In this document: positions 27,558-36,057 of the stretch, piece by piece
How positions within the stretch are numbered: the first letter of the stretch is position 1
How the letters are laid out: each line of letters opens with the position of its first letter
Assembly: GCF_013408565.1 (NCBI RefSeq)
Contig: NZ_JACBZX010000001.1
Span: 2,170,001 to 2,234,000 of the forward strand
Length of the DNA: 64,000 bases
Direction of reading: 5' to 3'
From: Janibacter alkaliphilus
Lineage (GTDB): Bacteria > Actinomycetota > Actinomycetes > Actinomycetales > Dermatophilaceae
Made by a program: the position numbers and the translations under genes
The notes under the pieces: generated by a model
What the model was told of the DNA's origin: nothing
The model's input: the letters and a program-made list of their open reading frames with translations, nothing else
Database searches by the model: none

Positions 27558-28076
27558 ATGAGCCTCGAGCAGGACCTCCGCACGCTGCTGTCGGAGTCGC
27601 TCGGAGCGGGCGTCGACGTCGACTCGGTGGTGGTCACTCCCGCCGGCCGGCGACGTGTGGCCCGGGTCGTCGTCGAGCGGCCGCTGCCCGAGGAGACCGG
27701 CGACAGCCCCGTCGAGCCGCTCACCCTCGACGAGATCGGCGAGATCACCCGCCAGGTCAGCGAGACCCTCGACGAGACCGACCTCATGGGCGCCCAGCCG
27801 TACACCCTCGAGGTCACCACGCCGGGCACCGACCGTCCGCTGACGACGCCGGCCCACTTCCGCCGCAACGTCTCCCGGCTGGTCACCCTCACCACCGCCG
27901 ACGGCGAGGTCACCGGGAGGATCGTGTCCGTCTCCGGTGACGGCGTGAGCATCGAGACCCCGGCCACGAAGAAGGCCCCGGCCCAGCGGCGGGAGATCCC
28001 CTTCGCCGACATCACGAAGGGGGCGGTGCAGGTCGAGTTCAACCGCCCCACCGACCCGACGACGCAGGAGAGCTGA
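27558..28076 (+). CDS. rimP: Ribosome maturation factor RimP
   Basis: RimP is needed for 30S subunit maturation. The 172-residue protein has the N-terminal alpha/beta domain (residues 1-95, ending YTLEVTTPGTDRPLTTPAHF, the family signature). The C-terminal SH3-like barrel (about 96-165) includes GRIVSVSGDGVSIETP. It is first in the conserved rimP-nusA-ylxR-infB order; nusA starts 3 bases after its stop. Confidence 0.95.
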   Translation: MSLEQDLRTLLSESLGAGVDVDSVVVTPAGRRRVARVVVERPLPEETGDSPVEPLTLDEIGEITRQVSETLDETDLMGAQPYTLEVTTPGTDRPLTTPAHFRRNVSRLVTLTTADGEVTGRIVSVSGDGVSIETPATKKAPAQRREIPFADITKGAVQVEFNRPTDPTTQES

Positions 28077-28079
28077 GAC

Positions 28080-29150
28080 GTGGACATCGACATCCAGGCC
28101 CTGAAGATGCTCGAGCGCGAGCGCGAGATCCCCTTCGACGTGCTCGTCGAGGCGATCGAGGCGGCCCTGCTCGGCGCCTACCACCGCACCGAGGGCGCCT
28201 ACCGCAACGCCCATGTGGAGCTGGACCGCAAGCAGGGGCACGTCGTCGTCTGGGCCCGTGAGGAGAGCGTCGTCGAGGAGCCCGACCCGGAGGGCGCCAC
28301 GGACGAGGACGGTGAGCCGGTGGTCCGTCGCCGCCGCGAGCTCGGCCCGGAGTTCGACGACACCCCCAGCGGCTTCGGCCGGGTCGCCGCCTCCACCGCC
28401 CGCCAGGTGATCCATCAGCGGATGCGCGACCTCGAGGACGAGGCGGTGCTCGGCGACTTCCGCGGCAAGGAGGGCGACATCGTCGCCGGGGTCATCCAGC
28501 AGAGCCCCAACCCGCGGCACGTCACCGTCGACTTCGGCACCGTCGAGGGCATCCTGCCGCTGGCCGAGCAGGTCCCCGGGGAGCGCTACCCGCACGGCGA
28601 GCGGCTGCGCTGCTACGTGGTCAGCGCCCGCCGCGGCATGCGTGGCCCGGAGATCACGCTCTCGCGCACCCACCCCAACCTCGTGCGCAAGCTCTTCGCC
28701 CTGGAGGTCCCGGAGATCGCCGACGGCAGCGTGGAGATCGCCGCGCTGGCCCGCGAGGCCGGGCACCGCACCAAGATCGCGGTCCGCTCCACCGTCCCCG
28801 GGCTGGGCGCGAAGGGGGCCTGCATCGGCCCGATGGGTCAGCGGGTGCGCGCGGTGATGGAGCACCTGCAGGGGGAGAAGATCGACATCGTCGACCACTC
28901 CGAGGTGCCGCAGGAGTTCATCGCGGCGGCGCTCTCGCCGTCCAAGGTGCAGTCGGTGACCGTCACCGACCCCAAGCTGCGGGCCGCCCGCGTCGTCGTG
29001 CCCGACTACCAGCTCTCGCTGGCGATCGGCAAGGAGGGGCAGAACGCCCGCCTGGCCGCCAAGCTCACCGGCTGGCGCATCGACATCCGGCCCGACACCC
29101 CCGGCGAGGCGCCGGCCGGGTCCGGCGACCCCGCTGACCAGACGGGGTGA
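28080..29150 (+). CDS. nusA: Transcription termination/antitermination protein NusA
   Basis: NusA binds RNA polymerase and nascent RNA to modulate pausing, termination and antitermination. The 356 residues follow the short actinobacterial layout without C-terminal acidic repeats. The N-terminal polymerase-binding domain (about 1-125) begins [17 protein letters not shown]. The S1 domain is at about 130-200 ([20 protein letters not shown]). Two KH domains follow, one with [20 protein letters not shown] and one with [20 protein letters not shown]. The GTG start lies 3 bases after rimP, and the stop overlaps the possible ylxR start as GTGA. Confidence 0.96.
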   Translation: MDIDIQALKMLEREREIPFDVLVEAIEAALLGAYHRTEGAYRNAHVELDRKQGHVVVWAREESVVEEPDPEGATDEDGEPVVRRRRELGPEFDDTPSGFGRVAASTARQVIHQRMRDLEDEAVLGDFRGKEGDIVAGVIQQSPNPRHVTVDFGTVEGILPLAEQVPGERYPHGERLRCYVVSARRGMRGPEITLSRTHPNLVRKLFALEVPEIADGSVEIAALAREAGHRTKIAVRSTVPGLGAKGACIGPMGQRVRAVMEHLQGEKIDIVDHSEVPQEFIAAALSPSKVQSVTVTDPKLRAARVVVPDYQLSLAIGKEGQNARLAAKLTGWRIDIRPDTPGEAPAGSGDPADQTG

Positions 29151-29497
29151 GCGAACAGTCCCGGTCAGGCGGTAGACTGGTGCAGCACGACCGGTCTGGA
29201 CTCCAGGCGGCTGCACCGCACGCAGGTCCGATCAGGACCTGCATCGGGTGCCGCAGCCGGGATAGCCGGTCGGACCTGCTGCGGATCGTCGCGGTGACGG
29301 ACGACGGTGGCGCCACCACCGCCGTGCCCGACCCGGGCGCTCGCCTGCCGGGGCGTGGAGCCTGGCTCCATCCCGACATCGGCTGCTTCGAGCTCGCGGT
29401 ACGGCGACGGGCCTTCCCGCGCGCGCTGCGGCGCGAGCTGAGGTCGCTCGAGGCCGTCCGGGAGTGGCTGGAGACGCTGCGCAGCACGCACGACTGA
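29147..29497 (+). CDS. ylxR: YlxR family RNA-binding protein (DUF448)
   Basis: A 116-residue frame whose core (from about residue 27) matches Ylx[41 protein letters not shown], and a basic C-terminal part. Related proteins bind RNA and sit between nusA and infB in most Gram-positives. The GTG at 29147 overlaps the nusA stop (GTGA). GTG 29180 is an alternative, but it lies 1 nt after a -10-like TAGACT (29173-29178), so the first start fits coupling better. Confidence 0.88.
   Translation: MSEQSRSGGRLVQHDRSGLQAAAPHAGPIRTCIGCRSRDSRSDLLRIVAVTDDGGATTAVPDPGARLPGRGAWLHPDIGCFELAVRRRAFPRALRRELRSLEAVREWLETLRSTHD
29173..29178 (+). promoter_or_regulatory. Possible internal promoter (-10) at the 5' end of ylxR
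   Basis: TAGACT lies within GGCGGTAGACTGG. It could fire a transcript beginning near 29185 and covering ylxR-infB. Support is weak because it lies in coding sequence. Confidence 0.3.
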
Positions 29498-29646
29498 CGA
29501 CCACCGGTCGTCATGACCGTCCGAACCAACACCGAGAGCGGGTTTGACGCTGATGAGCACCCGATGAGTACTCAGCGATGAGCACCCACCTGCACTGACG
29601 ACGGTCCGCGCCCTTCTCTCACGGCACGGACCAGAGAAGGAGAAAC

Positions 29647-32493
29647 GTGGCCAAGGTCCGTGTCCACGAGCTCGCCAAGGAGCTCGGGGTTTCCAGCAAG
29701 TCCCTGCTCGCCCACCTGGGCGACATGGGGGAGTTCGTGAAGTCGGCGAGCTCGACGATCGAGGCGCCCGTGGTGCGCCGCGTCAAGGACAACCCCCCGA
29801 CGCCCGAGAAGGCGACGAAGAAGGCGGCCGCCAAGAAGCCCGCCACCCCCACCTCTGAGGCTCCGGCCCAGGCGAGCCCGACCCCGGGTCCCGCATCGGC
29901 CGCGCCCACCCCCGGTCCGACCCCGGCGAAGCCGGCCCCCGGCCCCCGGCCGGGTCCGGCCGCCCCGTCGGCCCAGCCCGCCGCGGCACCGGAGCCTGCT
30001 CCGGCGTCGGAGGCTCCGGCGACGCCGGCACCGGCAGTTGAGGCCCCCCAGGCCCCGGCCCCGGAGCGTCCGGCTGCCGCCGCCCCGAGCCAGGACGGCC
30101 CGACCCCGTCGGCGCCCACCCCGGCCGAGGCGTCCGCGCCGCGTCCGGCGGCCCCCAGCCCCGGCCCGAAGCCGGGCGGTGCCCGCCCGGGCCCGCGTCC
30201 GGGGAACAACCCCTTCGCCTCGAACCAGGGCATGGGCACCCGCCGCGAGGGCGGCGGGGGCGCCGGCCCGCGTCCGGGCAACAACCCCTACGCCTCCAAC
30301 CAGGGCATGCCGCGTCCGGCCCGCCCGGGCGGTCAGCAGCGCTCCGGCGCCCCGGCCGCCCGTCAGGGTGGCGCGGCCGGCACCGGCGGCCCGCGTCCCT
30401 CGCCCGGCATGATGCCGGCGAACAGCGCGGTGGCCCGTCCCGGTGAGCGTCCCGGCGGCCGTGGTGGCCCCGGCGGCGGTCGCGGTCGTGGCCCGGCCGG
30501 CGGTCGTGGCCCCGGCGGCGGACCCGGTGGGTACCGCGGCGGCCCCGGCGGCCGTGGCGGCACCCAGGGTGCCTTCGGTCGTGGCGGCGGCAAGCGAAAG
30601 CAGCGCAAGAGCAAGCGCGCGAAGCGGGCCGAGTTCGAGCAGATGCAGGCGCCGTCGATCGGCGGCGTCGTCGTCCCCCGCGGCGACGGCTCCACCCCGG
30701 TGCGGGTCCGCCAGGGCGCCTCGCTGACCGACTTCGCCGAGAAGATCGACGCCAACCCGGCGTCGCTGGTCACCGTGCTCTTCAACCTCGGTGAGATGGC
30801 CACGGCCACGCAGAGCCTGGACGAGGACACCTTCGCCCTGCTCGGCGCCGAGCTCGGCTACGACATCAGCATGGTCTCCCCGGAGGAGGAGGAGCGCGAG
30901 CTCTTCGACTCCTTCAACATCGACCTGGACATCGGTGTCGAGGACGAGGACGAGGACGACCTGCAGGCGCGCCCGCCGGTGGTCACCGTCATGGGTCACG
31001 TCGACCACGGCAAGACCCGTCTGCTGGACGCGATCCGGCAGGCGGACGTGGCCGAGGGCGAGGCCGGCGGCATCACCCAGCACATCGGTGCCTACCAGAT
31101 CCACCGTGAGCACGAGGGCCAGGACCGGGCGCTGACCTTCATCGACACCCCGGGTCACGAGGCGTTCACCGCCATGCGTGCCCGTGGTGCCAAGGTCACC
31201 GACATCGCGATCCTCGTGGTCGCGGCCGACGACGGCGTCATGCCGCAGACCATCGAGGCGCTCAACCACGCCCAGGCTGCGGACGTCCCGATCGTCGTCG
31301 CGGTCAACAAGGTCGACGTCGAGGGCGCGGACCCGAACAAGGTGCGCGGCCAGCTGACCGAGTACAACCTCATCGCCGAGGAGTTCGGCGGCGACACGAT
31401 GTTCGTCGACGTCTCGGCCAAGCAGGGTCTGCACATCGACGACCTGCTCGAGGCGGTGCTGCTCACCGCGGACGCCGCCCTCGACCTGCGGGCCAACCCC
31501 GACCGGGACGCCCGCGGCGTCGCGATCGAGGCCAACCTCGACAAGGGCCGTGGCGCCACCGCCACCGTGCTCGTCCAGTCCGGCACGCTGCAGGTCGGTG
31601 ACTCGATCGTCACCGGCTCGGCCTTCGGCCGCGTGCGCGCCATGCTCGACGAGAACGGTGACAACGTCGAGGAGGCCGGTCCCTCGCGGCCGGTGCAGGT
31701 GCTCGGTCTGTCCAGCGTGCCGCGCGCCGGCGACACCTTCGTCGCCGCGCCGGACGACCGGACCGCCCGGCAGATCGCCGAGAAGCGGGAGGCGGCCGAC
31801 CGGCAGGCGTCGCTGGCCAAGGCCCGCAAGCGGATCAGCCTCGAGGACCTGGACAAGGTCATCGCCGAGGGCAAGATCGACACCCTCAACCTCATCCTCA
31901 AGGGTGACGTCTCGGGTTCGGTCGAGGCCCTGGAGGACGCGCTGCTGCAGATCGACGTCGGCGACGACGTGGACCTGCGGATCATCGACCGTGGTGTCGG
32001 CGCGATCACGCTGAACAACATCAACCTGGCGATGGCCTCCGACGCGATCATCATCGGCTTCAACGTGCGGGCCGAGGGGCAGAACGCCGAGGTGGCCGAG
32101 CGCGAGGGCGTGGAGATCCGGTACTACTCGGTGATCTACCAGGCCATCGAGGAGATCGAGCAGGCGCTCAAGGGCATGCTCAAGCCGGAGTACGAAGAGG
32201 TCGAGCTCGGCACCGCCGAGATCCGCGAGGTCTTCCGCTCCAGCAAGTTCGGCAACATCGCCGGCTCGATCGTGCGCAGCGGCGAGATCCGCCGCGGGGC
32301 ACGGTCGCGGATCACCCGCGACGGGGTCGTCATCTCCGAGAACGTCGAGGTCGCCGGCCTGCGACGCTTCAAGGACGACGTCACCGAGGTTCGTGAGGGC
32401 TACGAGTGCGGTATCAACCTCGGCAGCTTCAACGACCTGCGCGAGGGTGACCTCATCGCCACCTACGAGATGCGCGAGAAGCCCCGGGTCTGA
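29647..32493 (+). CDS. infB: Translation initiation factor IF-2
   Basis: IF-2 is the GTPase that places initiator fMet-tRNA on the 30S subunit and drives subunit joining. The 948-residue protein starts with an IF2N module ([20 protein letters not shown]). A long Pro/Ala/Gly-rich linker (about 55-315) ends in an RGG-like segment and a [12 protein letters not shown] basic patch. A second IF2N-like module (about 350-415) precedes the GTPase with G1 GHVDHGKT at about residue 450, DTPGHEAF and NKVD. Domains II-IV end in [18 protein letters not shown] lies just upstream of the GTG. A 149-bp gap follows ylxR, containing two GATGAGCACC direct repeats but no gene. Confidence 0.97.
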   Translation: MAKVRVHELAKELGVSSKSLLAHLGDMGEFVKSASSTIEAPVVRRVKDNPPTPEKATKKAAAKKPATPTSEAPAQASPTPGPASAAPTPGPTPAKPAPGPRPGPAAPSAQPAAAPEPAPASEAPATPAPAVEAPQAPAPERPAAAAPSQDGPTPSAPTPAEASAPRPAAPSPGPKPGGARPGPRPGNNPFASNQGMGTRREGGGGAGPRPGNNPYASNQGMPRPARPGGQQRSGAPAARQGGAAGTGGPRPSPGMMPANSAVARPGERPGGRGGPGGGRGRGPAGGRGPGGGPGGYRGGPGGRGGTQGAFGRGGGKRKQRKSKRAKRAEFEQMQAPSIGGVVVPRGDGSTPVRVRQGASLTDFAEKIDANPASLVTVLFNLGEMATATQSLDEDTFALLGAELGYDISMVSPEEEERELFDSFNIDLDIGVEDEDEDDLQARPPVVTVMGHVDHGKTRLLDAIRQADVAEGEAGGITQHIGAYQIHREHEGQDRALTFIDTPGHEAFTAMRARGAKVTDIAILVVAADDGVMPQTIEALNHAQAADVPIVVAVNKVDVEGADPNKVRGQLTEYNLIAEEFGGDTMFVDVSAKQGLHIDDLLEAVLLTADAALDLRANPDRDARGVAIEANLDKGRGATATVLVQSGTLQVGDSIVTGSAFGRVRAMLDENGDNVEEAGPSRPVQVLGLSSVPRAGDTFVAAPDDRTARQIAEKREAADRQASLAKARKRISLEDLDKVIAEGKIDTLNLILKGDVSGSVEALEDALLQIDVGDDVDLRIIDRGVGAITLNNINLAMASDAIIIGFNVRAEGQNAEVAEREGVEIRYYSVIYQAIEEIEQALKGMLKPEYEEVELGTAEIREVFRSSKFGNIAGSIVRSGEIRRGARSRITRDGVVISENVEVAGLRRFKDDVTEVREGYECGINLGSFNDLREGDLIATYEMREKPRV

Positions 32494-32499
32494 CCCGCG

Positions 32500-32591
32500 G
32501 CGCTGACGACGACGGGCGGTCTCCCCTCCGGGAGGCCGCCCGTCGGCGCTGACGACGACGGGCGGGTCTCCCCTCCGGGAGGCCGCCCGTC
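32500..32591 (+). terminator. Tandemly duplicated terminator hairpins after infB
   Basis: GACGGGCGG (32511-32519) pairs with CCGCCCGTC (32536-32544), with an inner CTCCC/GGGAG stem. The whole 46-nt unit is repeated at 32545-32591 with one extra G in the stem. Two near-identical rho-independent-like hairpins therefore stand in series, which separates infB from the membrane-protein genes. Confidence 0.7.
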
Positions 32592-32669
32592 GCGCTGTCC
32601 GGGCTCCGGGGGCCGGCGAAGGGGGAGTGCTCCCCGCCCGTCGTGGCAGGTCGCGGCAGCCGCGGCGGT

Positions 32670-32675
32670 TAGGGT
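32670..32675 (+). promoter_or_regulatory. -10 element of the first DUF4190-like gene
   Basis: TAGGGT is followed by a roughly 40-nt leader that ends CTCAGGGGAACCACAC before the GTG. The same element and leader recur at 33538 before the next paralogue. Confidence 0.5.
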
Positions 32676-32716
32676 TGCCCGGACCACGCACCTTCGCGAT
32701 CTCAGGGGAACCACAC

Positions 32717-33442
32717 GTGACCACGCCTCCTCCTCCGCCCGGAAGCGGCTCCGGCAGCAACCAGCCGTACGACCCGACCGGGTCCAGCCCGTACCCGTCC
32801 GGCTCCGGCTCGACCGGCGGCGCCGGCGACGCCGCCGGCTCGAACGACGGCAGCTCCAGCGGTGGCGGGTCGAGCGCCTACTCGCCCTCCGGTGACAGCG
32901 GCTCCTTGGCCAGCGATCCGTCGCCCTACGGCGGGCAGGGGCAGCCGGCCCAGGACCCGTACGGTGCGCAGCCCGGGCAGAGCCCGTACGGCTCGCCGCA
33001 GGGGCAGGACCCCTACGGTGCCCAGGGGCAGAACCCCTACGGCAGCCAGCCCGGCCAGGACCCCTACGGCCAGCAGGCCGCGCAGAGCCCCTACGCGGCC
33101 CAGGGGCAGAACCCCTACGGCGCTGCGCCCGCGCCGCAGCCGGGCTACGGGCAGCCGCCGGCCAACCAGGGGCAGGGGCGCACCCTGAGCATCATCGCGC
33201 TGGTCACCGGGATCCTCTCGATCCCGCTGGCGTGCTGCTACGGCGGCGGTGCGCTCATCGGTATCGCCGCGATCGTCACCGGATACCTCGGCAAGAAGCA
33301 GTCCGACGAGATCGGGGACAACCAGAGCAGCCAGTTCGGGCTGGTCGGCCTCGTCCTGGGCATCGTCTCGCTCGTCGTCGCGGTCGCCCTGTGGGTGCTC
33401 CTCGCCATCGGGCTGAGCATGGACGACACGTACAACTACTGA
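32717..33442 (+). CDS. DUF4190-type small membrane protein with Pro/Gly/Gln-Tyr-rich N-terminus (paralogue 1)
   Basis: A 241-residue protein. Residues 1-155 are low complexity, with repeated DPYGAQPGQ / NPYGSQPGQ units. Two membrane helices follow (about 157-185, SIIALVTGILSIPLACCYGG, and about 205-230, FGLVGLVLGIVSLVVAVALW). Between them GYLGKKQSDEI precedes a short polar loop. This fits the DUF4190 family; function unknown. It has its own promoter (32670) and is the first of four tandem paralogues placed between infB and rbfA. The GTG start is preceded by CAGGGGAACC. Confidence 0.75.
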   Translation: MTTPPPPPGSGSGSNQPYDPTGSSPYPSGSGSTGGAGDAAGSNDGSSSGGGSSAYSPSGDSGSLASDPSPYGGQGQPAQDPYGAQPGQSPYGSPQGQDPYGAQGQNPYGSQPGQDPYGQQAAQSPYAAQGQNPYGAAPAPQPGYGQPPANQGQGRTLSIIALVTGILSIPLACCYGGGALIGIAAIVTGYLGKKQSDEIGDNQSSQFGLVGLVLGIVSLVVAVALWVLLAIGLSMDDTYNY

Positions 33443-33459
33443 TCGACGTCGCGGCGCCT

Positions 33460-33497
33460 GCGTGTGCCCCGGTCCCACGTGGGACCGGGGCACACGC
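33460..33497 (+). terminator. Perfect 19-bp-arm hairpin after DUF4190-like paralogue 1
   Basis: GCGTGTGCCCCGGTCCCAC (33460-33478) is followed by its exact reverse complement (33479-33497), a 38-bp palindrome 18 bases after the stop. It probably works as a terminator. Confidence 0.7.
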
Positions 33498-33537
33498 GTC
33501 TTCGGGCGAGTCGTCCCATCGCGCCGGGGATGCCCGC

Positions 33538-33543
33538 TAGGGT
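33538..33543 (+). promoter_or_regulatory. -10 element of the second DUF4190-like gene
   Basis: TAGGGT lies in the same context as at 32670. The leader again ends CTCAGGGGAATCAC directly before the start codon, so promoter and leader were duplicated along with the gene. Confidence 0.5.
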
Positions 33544-33582
33544 TCCGTCCGACAGCCGCACCACCTACCTCAGGGGAATCAC

Positions 33583-33912
33583 ATGACCACGCCTCCTCCC
33601 GCCAGCCCGCCGCCCGCTCCGGGTCCGCCCCCCGGCGGCGCCGGACCCGTCGACCACCCGGACGGCACCAAGATCCTCGTCCTGGGGATCCTCGGCCTGG
33701 TCTGCTGCAGCTTCCTCGGCCCCTTCGCCTGGGTGATGGGCAACCGCGTCATGGCCGAGATCGACGCCTCTCCGGGTCGCTACAGCAACCGCCAGACCGT
33801 CAACATCGGGCGCATCCTCGGGATCATCGCCACCGTGCTGCTGGTCATCGGTGTCATCTTCGGCATCATCACGGCCGTGACCGGCGGCTTCTCCGCCGAG
33901 GTCAGCACCTGA
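33583..33912 (+). CDS. DUF4190-type small membrane protein (paralogue 2)
   Basis: A 109-residue protein. A Pro-rich leader (1-25) precedes a first helix ILVLGILGLVCCSFLGPFAW, a polar loop and a second helix starting IGRILGIIATVLLVIGVIF. The loop MGNRVMAEIDASPGRYSNRQ is almost identical in paralogues 3 and 4 (AEIDASP.xYxNRQT.NIGRI). CCS at the end of helix one is shared too. Function unknown. No signal peptide is seen, and both helices probably make a hairpin with cytoplasmic ends. Confidence 0.75.
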   Translation: MTTPPPASPPPAPGPPPGGAGPVDHPDGTKILVLGILGLVCCSFLGPFAWVMGNRVMAEIDASPGRYSNRQTVNIGRILGIIATVLLVIGVIFGIITAVTGGFSAEVST

Positions 33913-33938
33913 TCGACGGCTGACGAAGGAGAGCATCG

Positions 33939-34559
33939 ATGAGCAGCGTCCCGCCGCCCCCGCCCGACGGGGCCCGTGAGCCCTTCGACCCGACCGGGTC
34001 GAGCCCCTACCCCTCCGAGAGCTCCGGCCGGAGCGAAGAGCCGGTGACGGGTTCCGACGACAACCTCGGTCGTGACGCGACGGCGCCGGAGAGCTCGCCG
34101 GCCTCGGAGGTCTCAGCCTCGGAGTCCTCAGCCTCGGAGCCCCCGGCCACGGAGTCCACGGTCCCTGGATCCACGGACGGAGGCGACCAGTCTCCCGGCA
34201 GCACCGCCGCAGGCGACGCCACGCCGCCGCCTGCCGCGCCCTACCCGGGCTACGGCTCGGCGCCGACGATGTCTCCCGGGTACGCGACCGGGGCCCAGGC
34301 CGAGCACCCCCAGGGCACCACGGTGCTGGTCCTGGGCATCCTCGGGCTGGTCTGCTGCAGCCTCCTGGCACCGGTCGCCTGGTACATGGGGCAGAAGACC
34401 CTCAACGAGATCGACGCCTCGCCGACGACGTACACCAACCGGCAGACGGTGAACATCGGTCGGATCCTCGGCATCATCGGCACCGTCCTGGTGATCGCCG
34501 TGGCTGTGCTCTACCTCTTCATCGGCGTCCTGGCCGTGGGTGTCTCCAGCAGCACCTGA
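33939..34559 (+). CDS. DUF4190-type small membrane protein with Ser/Glu-rich N-terminus (paralogue 3)
   Basis: A 206-residue protein. The N-terminus reuses the FDPTGSSPYPSES phrase found in paralogue 1, then a Ser/Glu/Pro-rich disordered stretch (about 25-110). The C-terminal 85 residues carry the same two-helix core (VLVLGILGLVCCSLLAPVAW, loop NEIDASPTTYTNRQTVNIGR, second helix). It starts 26 bases after paralogue 2 with GAAGGAGA upstream, so the two are likely one transcript. Function unknown. Confidence 0.75.
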   Translation: MSSVPPPPPDGAREPFDPTGSSPYPSESSGRSEEPVTGSDDNLGRDATAPESSPASEVSASESSASEPPATESTVPGSTDGGDQSPGSTAAGDATPPPAAPYPGYGSAPTMSPGYATGAQAEHPQGTTVLVLGILGLVCCSLLAPVAWYMGQKTLNEIDASPTTYTNRQTVNIGRILGIIGTVLVIAVAVLYLFIGVLAVGVSSST

Positions 34560-34581
34560 GCCTGACGCAGTCTCGGCAGTC

Positions 34582-34619
34582 ATCGGCCGGGGACGGGCAG
34601 CCGCCCGTCCCCGGCCGAT
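34582..34619 (+). terminator. Terminator after DUF4190-like paralogue 3
   Basis: A perfect 17-bp stem, ATCGGCCGGGGACGGGC (34582-34598) with 34603-34619, has tetraloop AGCC and is followed by CTGTCTCTC. It is 22 bases after the stop. Confidence 0.8.
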
Positions 34620-34669
34620 CTGTCTCTCCCGCCTCCCTGCCCGTCCACCCCTTCGCCCTCCCTGTCCCG

Positions 34670-35030
34670 CAACTGCCCGGGCAAATCACTGACGGAGGCG
34701 CAACTGCCCGGGCAAATCACCGACGGTGGCGCAACTGCCCGGGCAAATCACTGACGGTGGCGCAACTGCCCGGGCAAATCACTGACGGAGGCGTAACTGC
34801 CCGGGCAAATTCGGTGGGTCGTGCGCAACTGCCCGGGCAGATCACTGACGGTGGCGTAACTGCCCGGGCAGATCACTGACGGTGGCGCAACTGCCCGGGC
34901 AGATCACTGACGGTGGCGCAACTGCCCGGGCAGATCACTGACGGTGGCGCAACTGCCCGGGCAGATCACTGACGGTGGCGCAACTGCCCGGGCAGATCAC
35001 CGACGGTGGCGCAACTGCCCGGGCAGCTGC
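34670..35030. repeat. Tandem array of twelve 31-bp repeats with CCCGGG-centred core (array 1)
   Basis: Twelve copies of CAACTGCCCGGGCA begin at 34670, 34701, 34732, 34763, 34794, 34826, 34857, 34888, 34919, 34950, 34981 and 35012. The period is 31 bp except one 32-bp step, where the linker also differs. The usual linker is ATCACTGACGGTGGCG. The first five copies have CAAAT after the core and later ones CAGAT. No coding frame or unique spacers are present. A related array in the opposite orientation is at 56191-56380. Confidence 0.95.
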
Positions 35031-35080
35031 GGAGCTTCCGGGCGTGCGTCGGTGGCCGAGCGTGACCGCTGGTCGTGACC

Positions 35081-35086
35081 TACGGT
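35081..35086 (+). promoter_or_regulatory. -10 element of DUF4190-like paralogue 4
   Basis: TACGGT lies about 60 bp upstream of the ATG and just past the repeat array. Confidence 0.45.
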
Positions 35087-35146
35087 GTGCCGCAACGGGT
35101 TCCCGCCTGGGGGCGGAGGGACCGGACCGCGACGAAGGGGAGATCC

Positions 35147-35536
35147 ATGACCGCAGCAGGACCAGGGCCGCACGACGAAGGCACCCCTGGCGGACCGGGC
35201 GAGGGCTGGGTCGGCGCCGCGCCGCAGCGCAGCGAGCGGATCCCCGGCCACCCGCGCGGCTGGGCGCCCGGCGATCCGCCGGTGGAGCACCCCGAGGGCA
35301 CCTCCACGCTCGTGCTGGGCATCCTCGGCCTGGTCTGCTGCTCTGTGTTCGGACCGCTGGCCTGGGCCCAGGGACGGATGGCCCTGCGGGAGATCGACGC
35401 CCACCCCGGCGCGTACACCAACCGGCAGACGATCAACGTCGGCCGGATCATCGGCATGGTGGTCACCTGCCTGCTCGGTGCTGTGGTGGGCGGCTACGCG
35501 ATCTTCTCCGTCGTCATGATCATCGTCACCGGCTGA
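35147..35536 (+). CDS. DUF4190-type small membrane protein (paralogue 4)
   Basis: A 129-residue protein with a polar Pro/Gly N-terminus (1-52), first helix LVLGILGLVCCSVFGPLAW, loop LREIDAHPGAYTNRQTINVG and second helix IIGMVVTCLLGAVVGGYAIF. This is the same core as paralogues 2 and 3. ATG 35147 is chosen for the upstream GAAGGGGAG; a frame open from 35075 overlaps the -10. It is separated from the other three by the 31-bp repeat array. Function unknown. Confidence 0.75.
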   Translation: MTAAGPGPHDEGTPGGPGEGWVGAAPQRSERIPGHPRGWAPGDPPVEHPEGTSTLVLGILGLVCCSVFGPLAWAQGRMALREIDAHPGAYTNRQTINVGRIIGMVVTCLLGAVVGGYAIFSVVMIIVTG

Positions 35537-35569
35537 CGGGTCCGAGGTGCCGGGTCGCGGCGCCGACGG

Positions 35570-35575
35570 ATACCG
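35570..35575 (+). promoter_or_regulatory. -10 element of the rbfA-truB transcript
   Basis: TACCGT lies about 33 bp upstream of rbfA. It would give rbfA its own promoter after separation from infB. Confidence 0.45.
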
Positions 35576-35607
35576 TGTGGTCCCCGTCGTCCCGCAGGAG
35601 GTGCGCC

Positions 35608-36057
35608 ATGGCTGACCCGGCCCGGGCCCGCAAGATCGCCGACCGCATCAAGGAGCTCATCGCCGCCAACCTCACCCAGGTGGTCAAGGACCCCGACCTG
35701 GGCTTCGTGACCATCACCGACGTGCGGGTCACCGGCGACCTGCAGCACGCCTCGGTCTTCTACACCGTCTTCGGCGACGACGACCAGCGCGAGCGCAGCA
35801 CCGAGGTGATGAGCGCGCACACCAAGAAGCTGCGGGCCTTCGTCGGGCAGCGCCTCGGCATCCGGCTCACCCCGACGCTGGAGCTCATCCCCGACGCGCT
35901 GCCGGAGTCGGCCTCGCACATCGACGACCTGCTGCGCGACGCGCGCGCCCGCGACGAGGAGCTCGCCCGCGGGGCCGCCGGTGCCCGGCCGGCCGGAGAG
36001 GCCGACCCCTACCGGGCCCCGCGCGACGAGGCCACCGACGACGTCGACGCCCGGTGA
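35608..36057 (+). CDS. rbfA: Ribosome-binding factor A
   Basis: RbfA acts in late 30S maturation on 16S rRNA. The 149-residue protein has the KH-like core: RARKIADRIKELIAANLTQ, DPDLGFVTITDVRVTGDLQH and VGQRLGIRLTPTLELIPD. A polar actinobacterial tail of about 40 residues follows. ATG 35608 is preceded by AGGAGG. truB overlaps its stop as GTGA. In most genomes infB and rbfA are adjacent; here 3.1 kb of paralogues and repeats separate them. Confidence 0.95.
   Translation: MADPARARKIADRIKELIAANLTQVVKDPDLGFVTITDVRVTGDLQHASVFYTVFGDDDQRERSTEVMSAHTKKLRAFVGQRLGIRLTPTLELIPDALPESASHIDDLLRDARARDEELARGAAGARPAGEADPYRAPRDEATDDVDAR

Noticed and set aside
29572..32760. 1,062-residue minus-strand frame opposite infB
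   Set aside because: Antisense shadow of IF-2; the product is repetitive and matches nothing recognisable.
34670..35030. CRISPR array
   Set aside because: The whole 31-bp unit including the linker is repeated; there are no unique spacers and no cas genes in the window.
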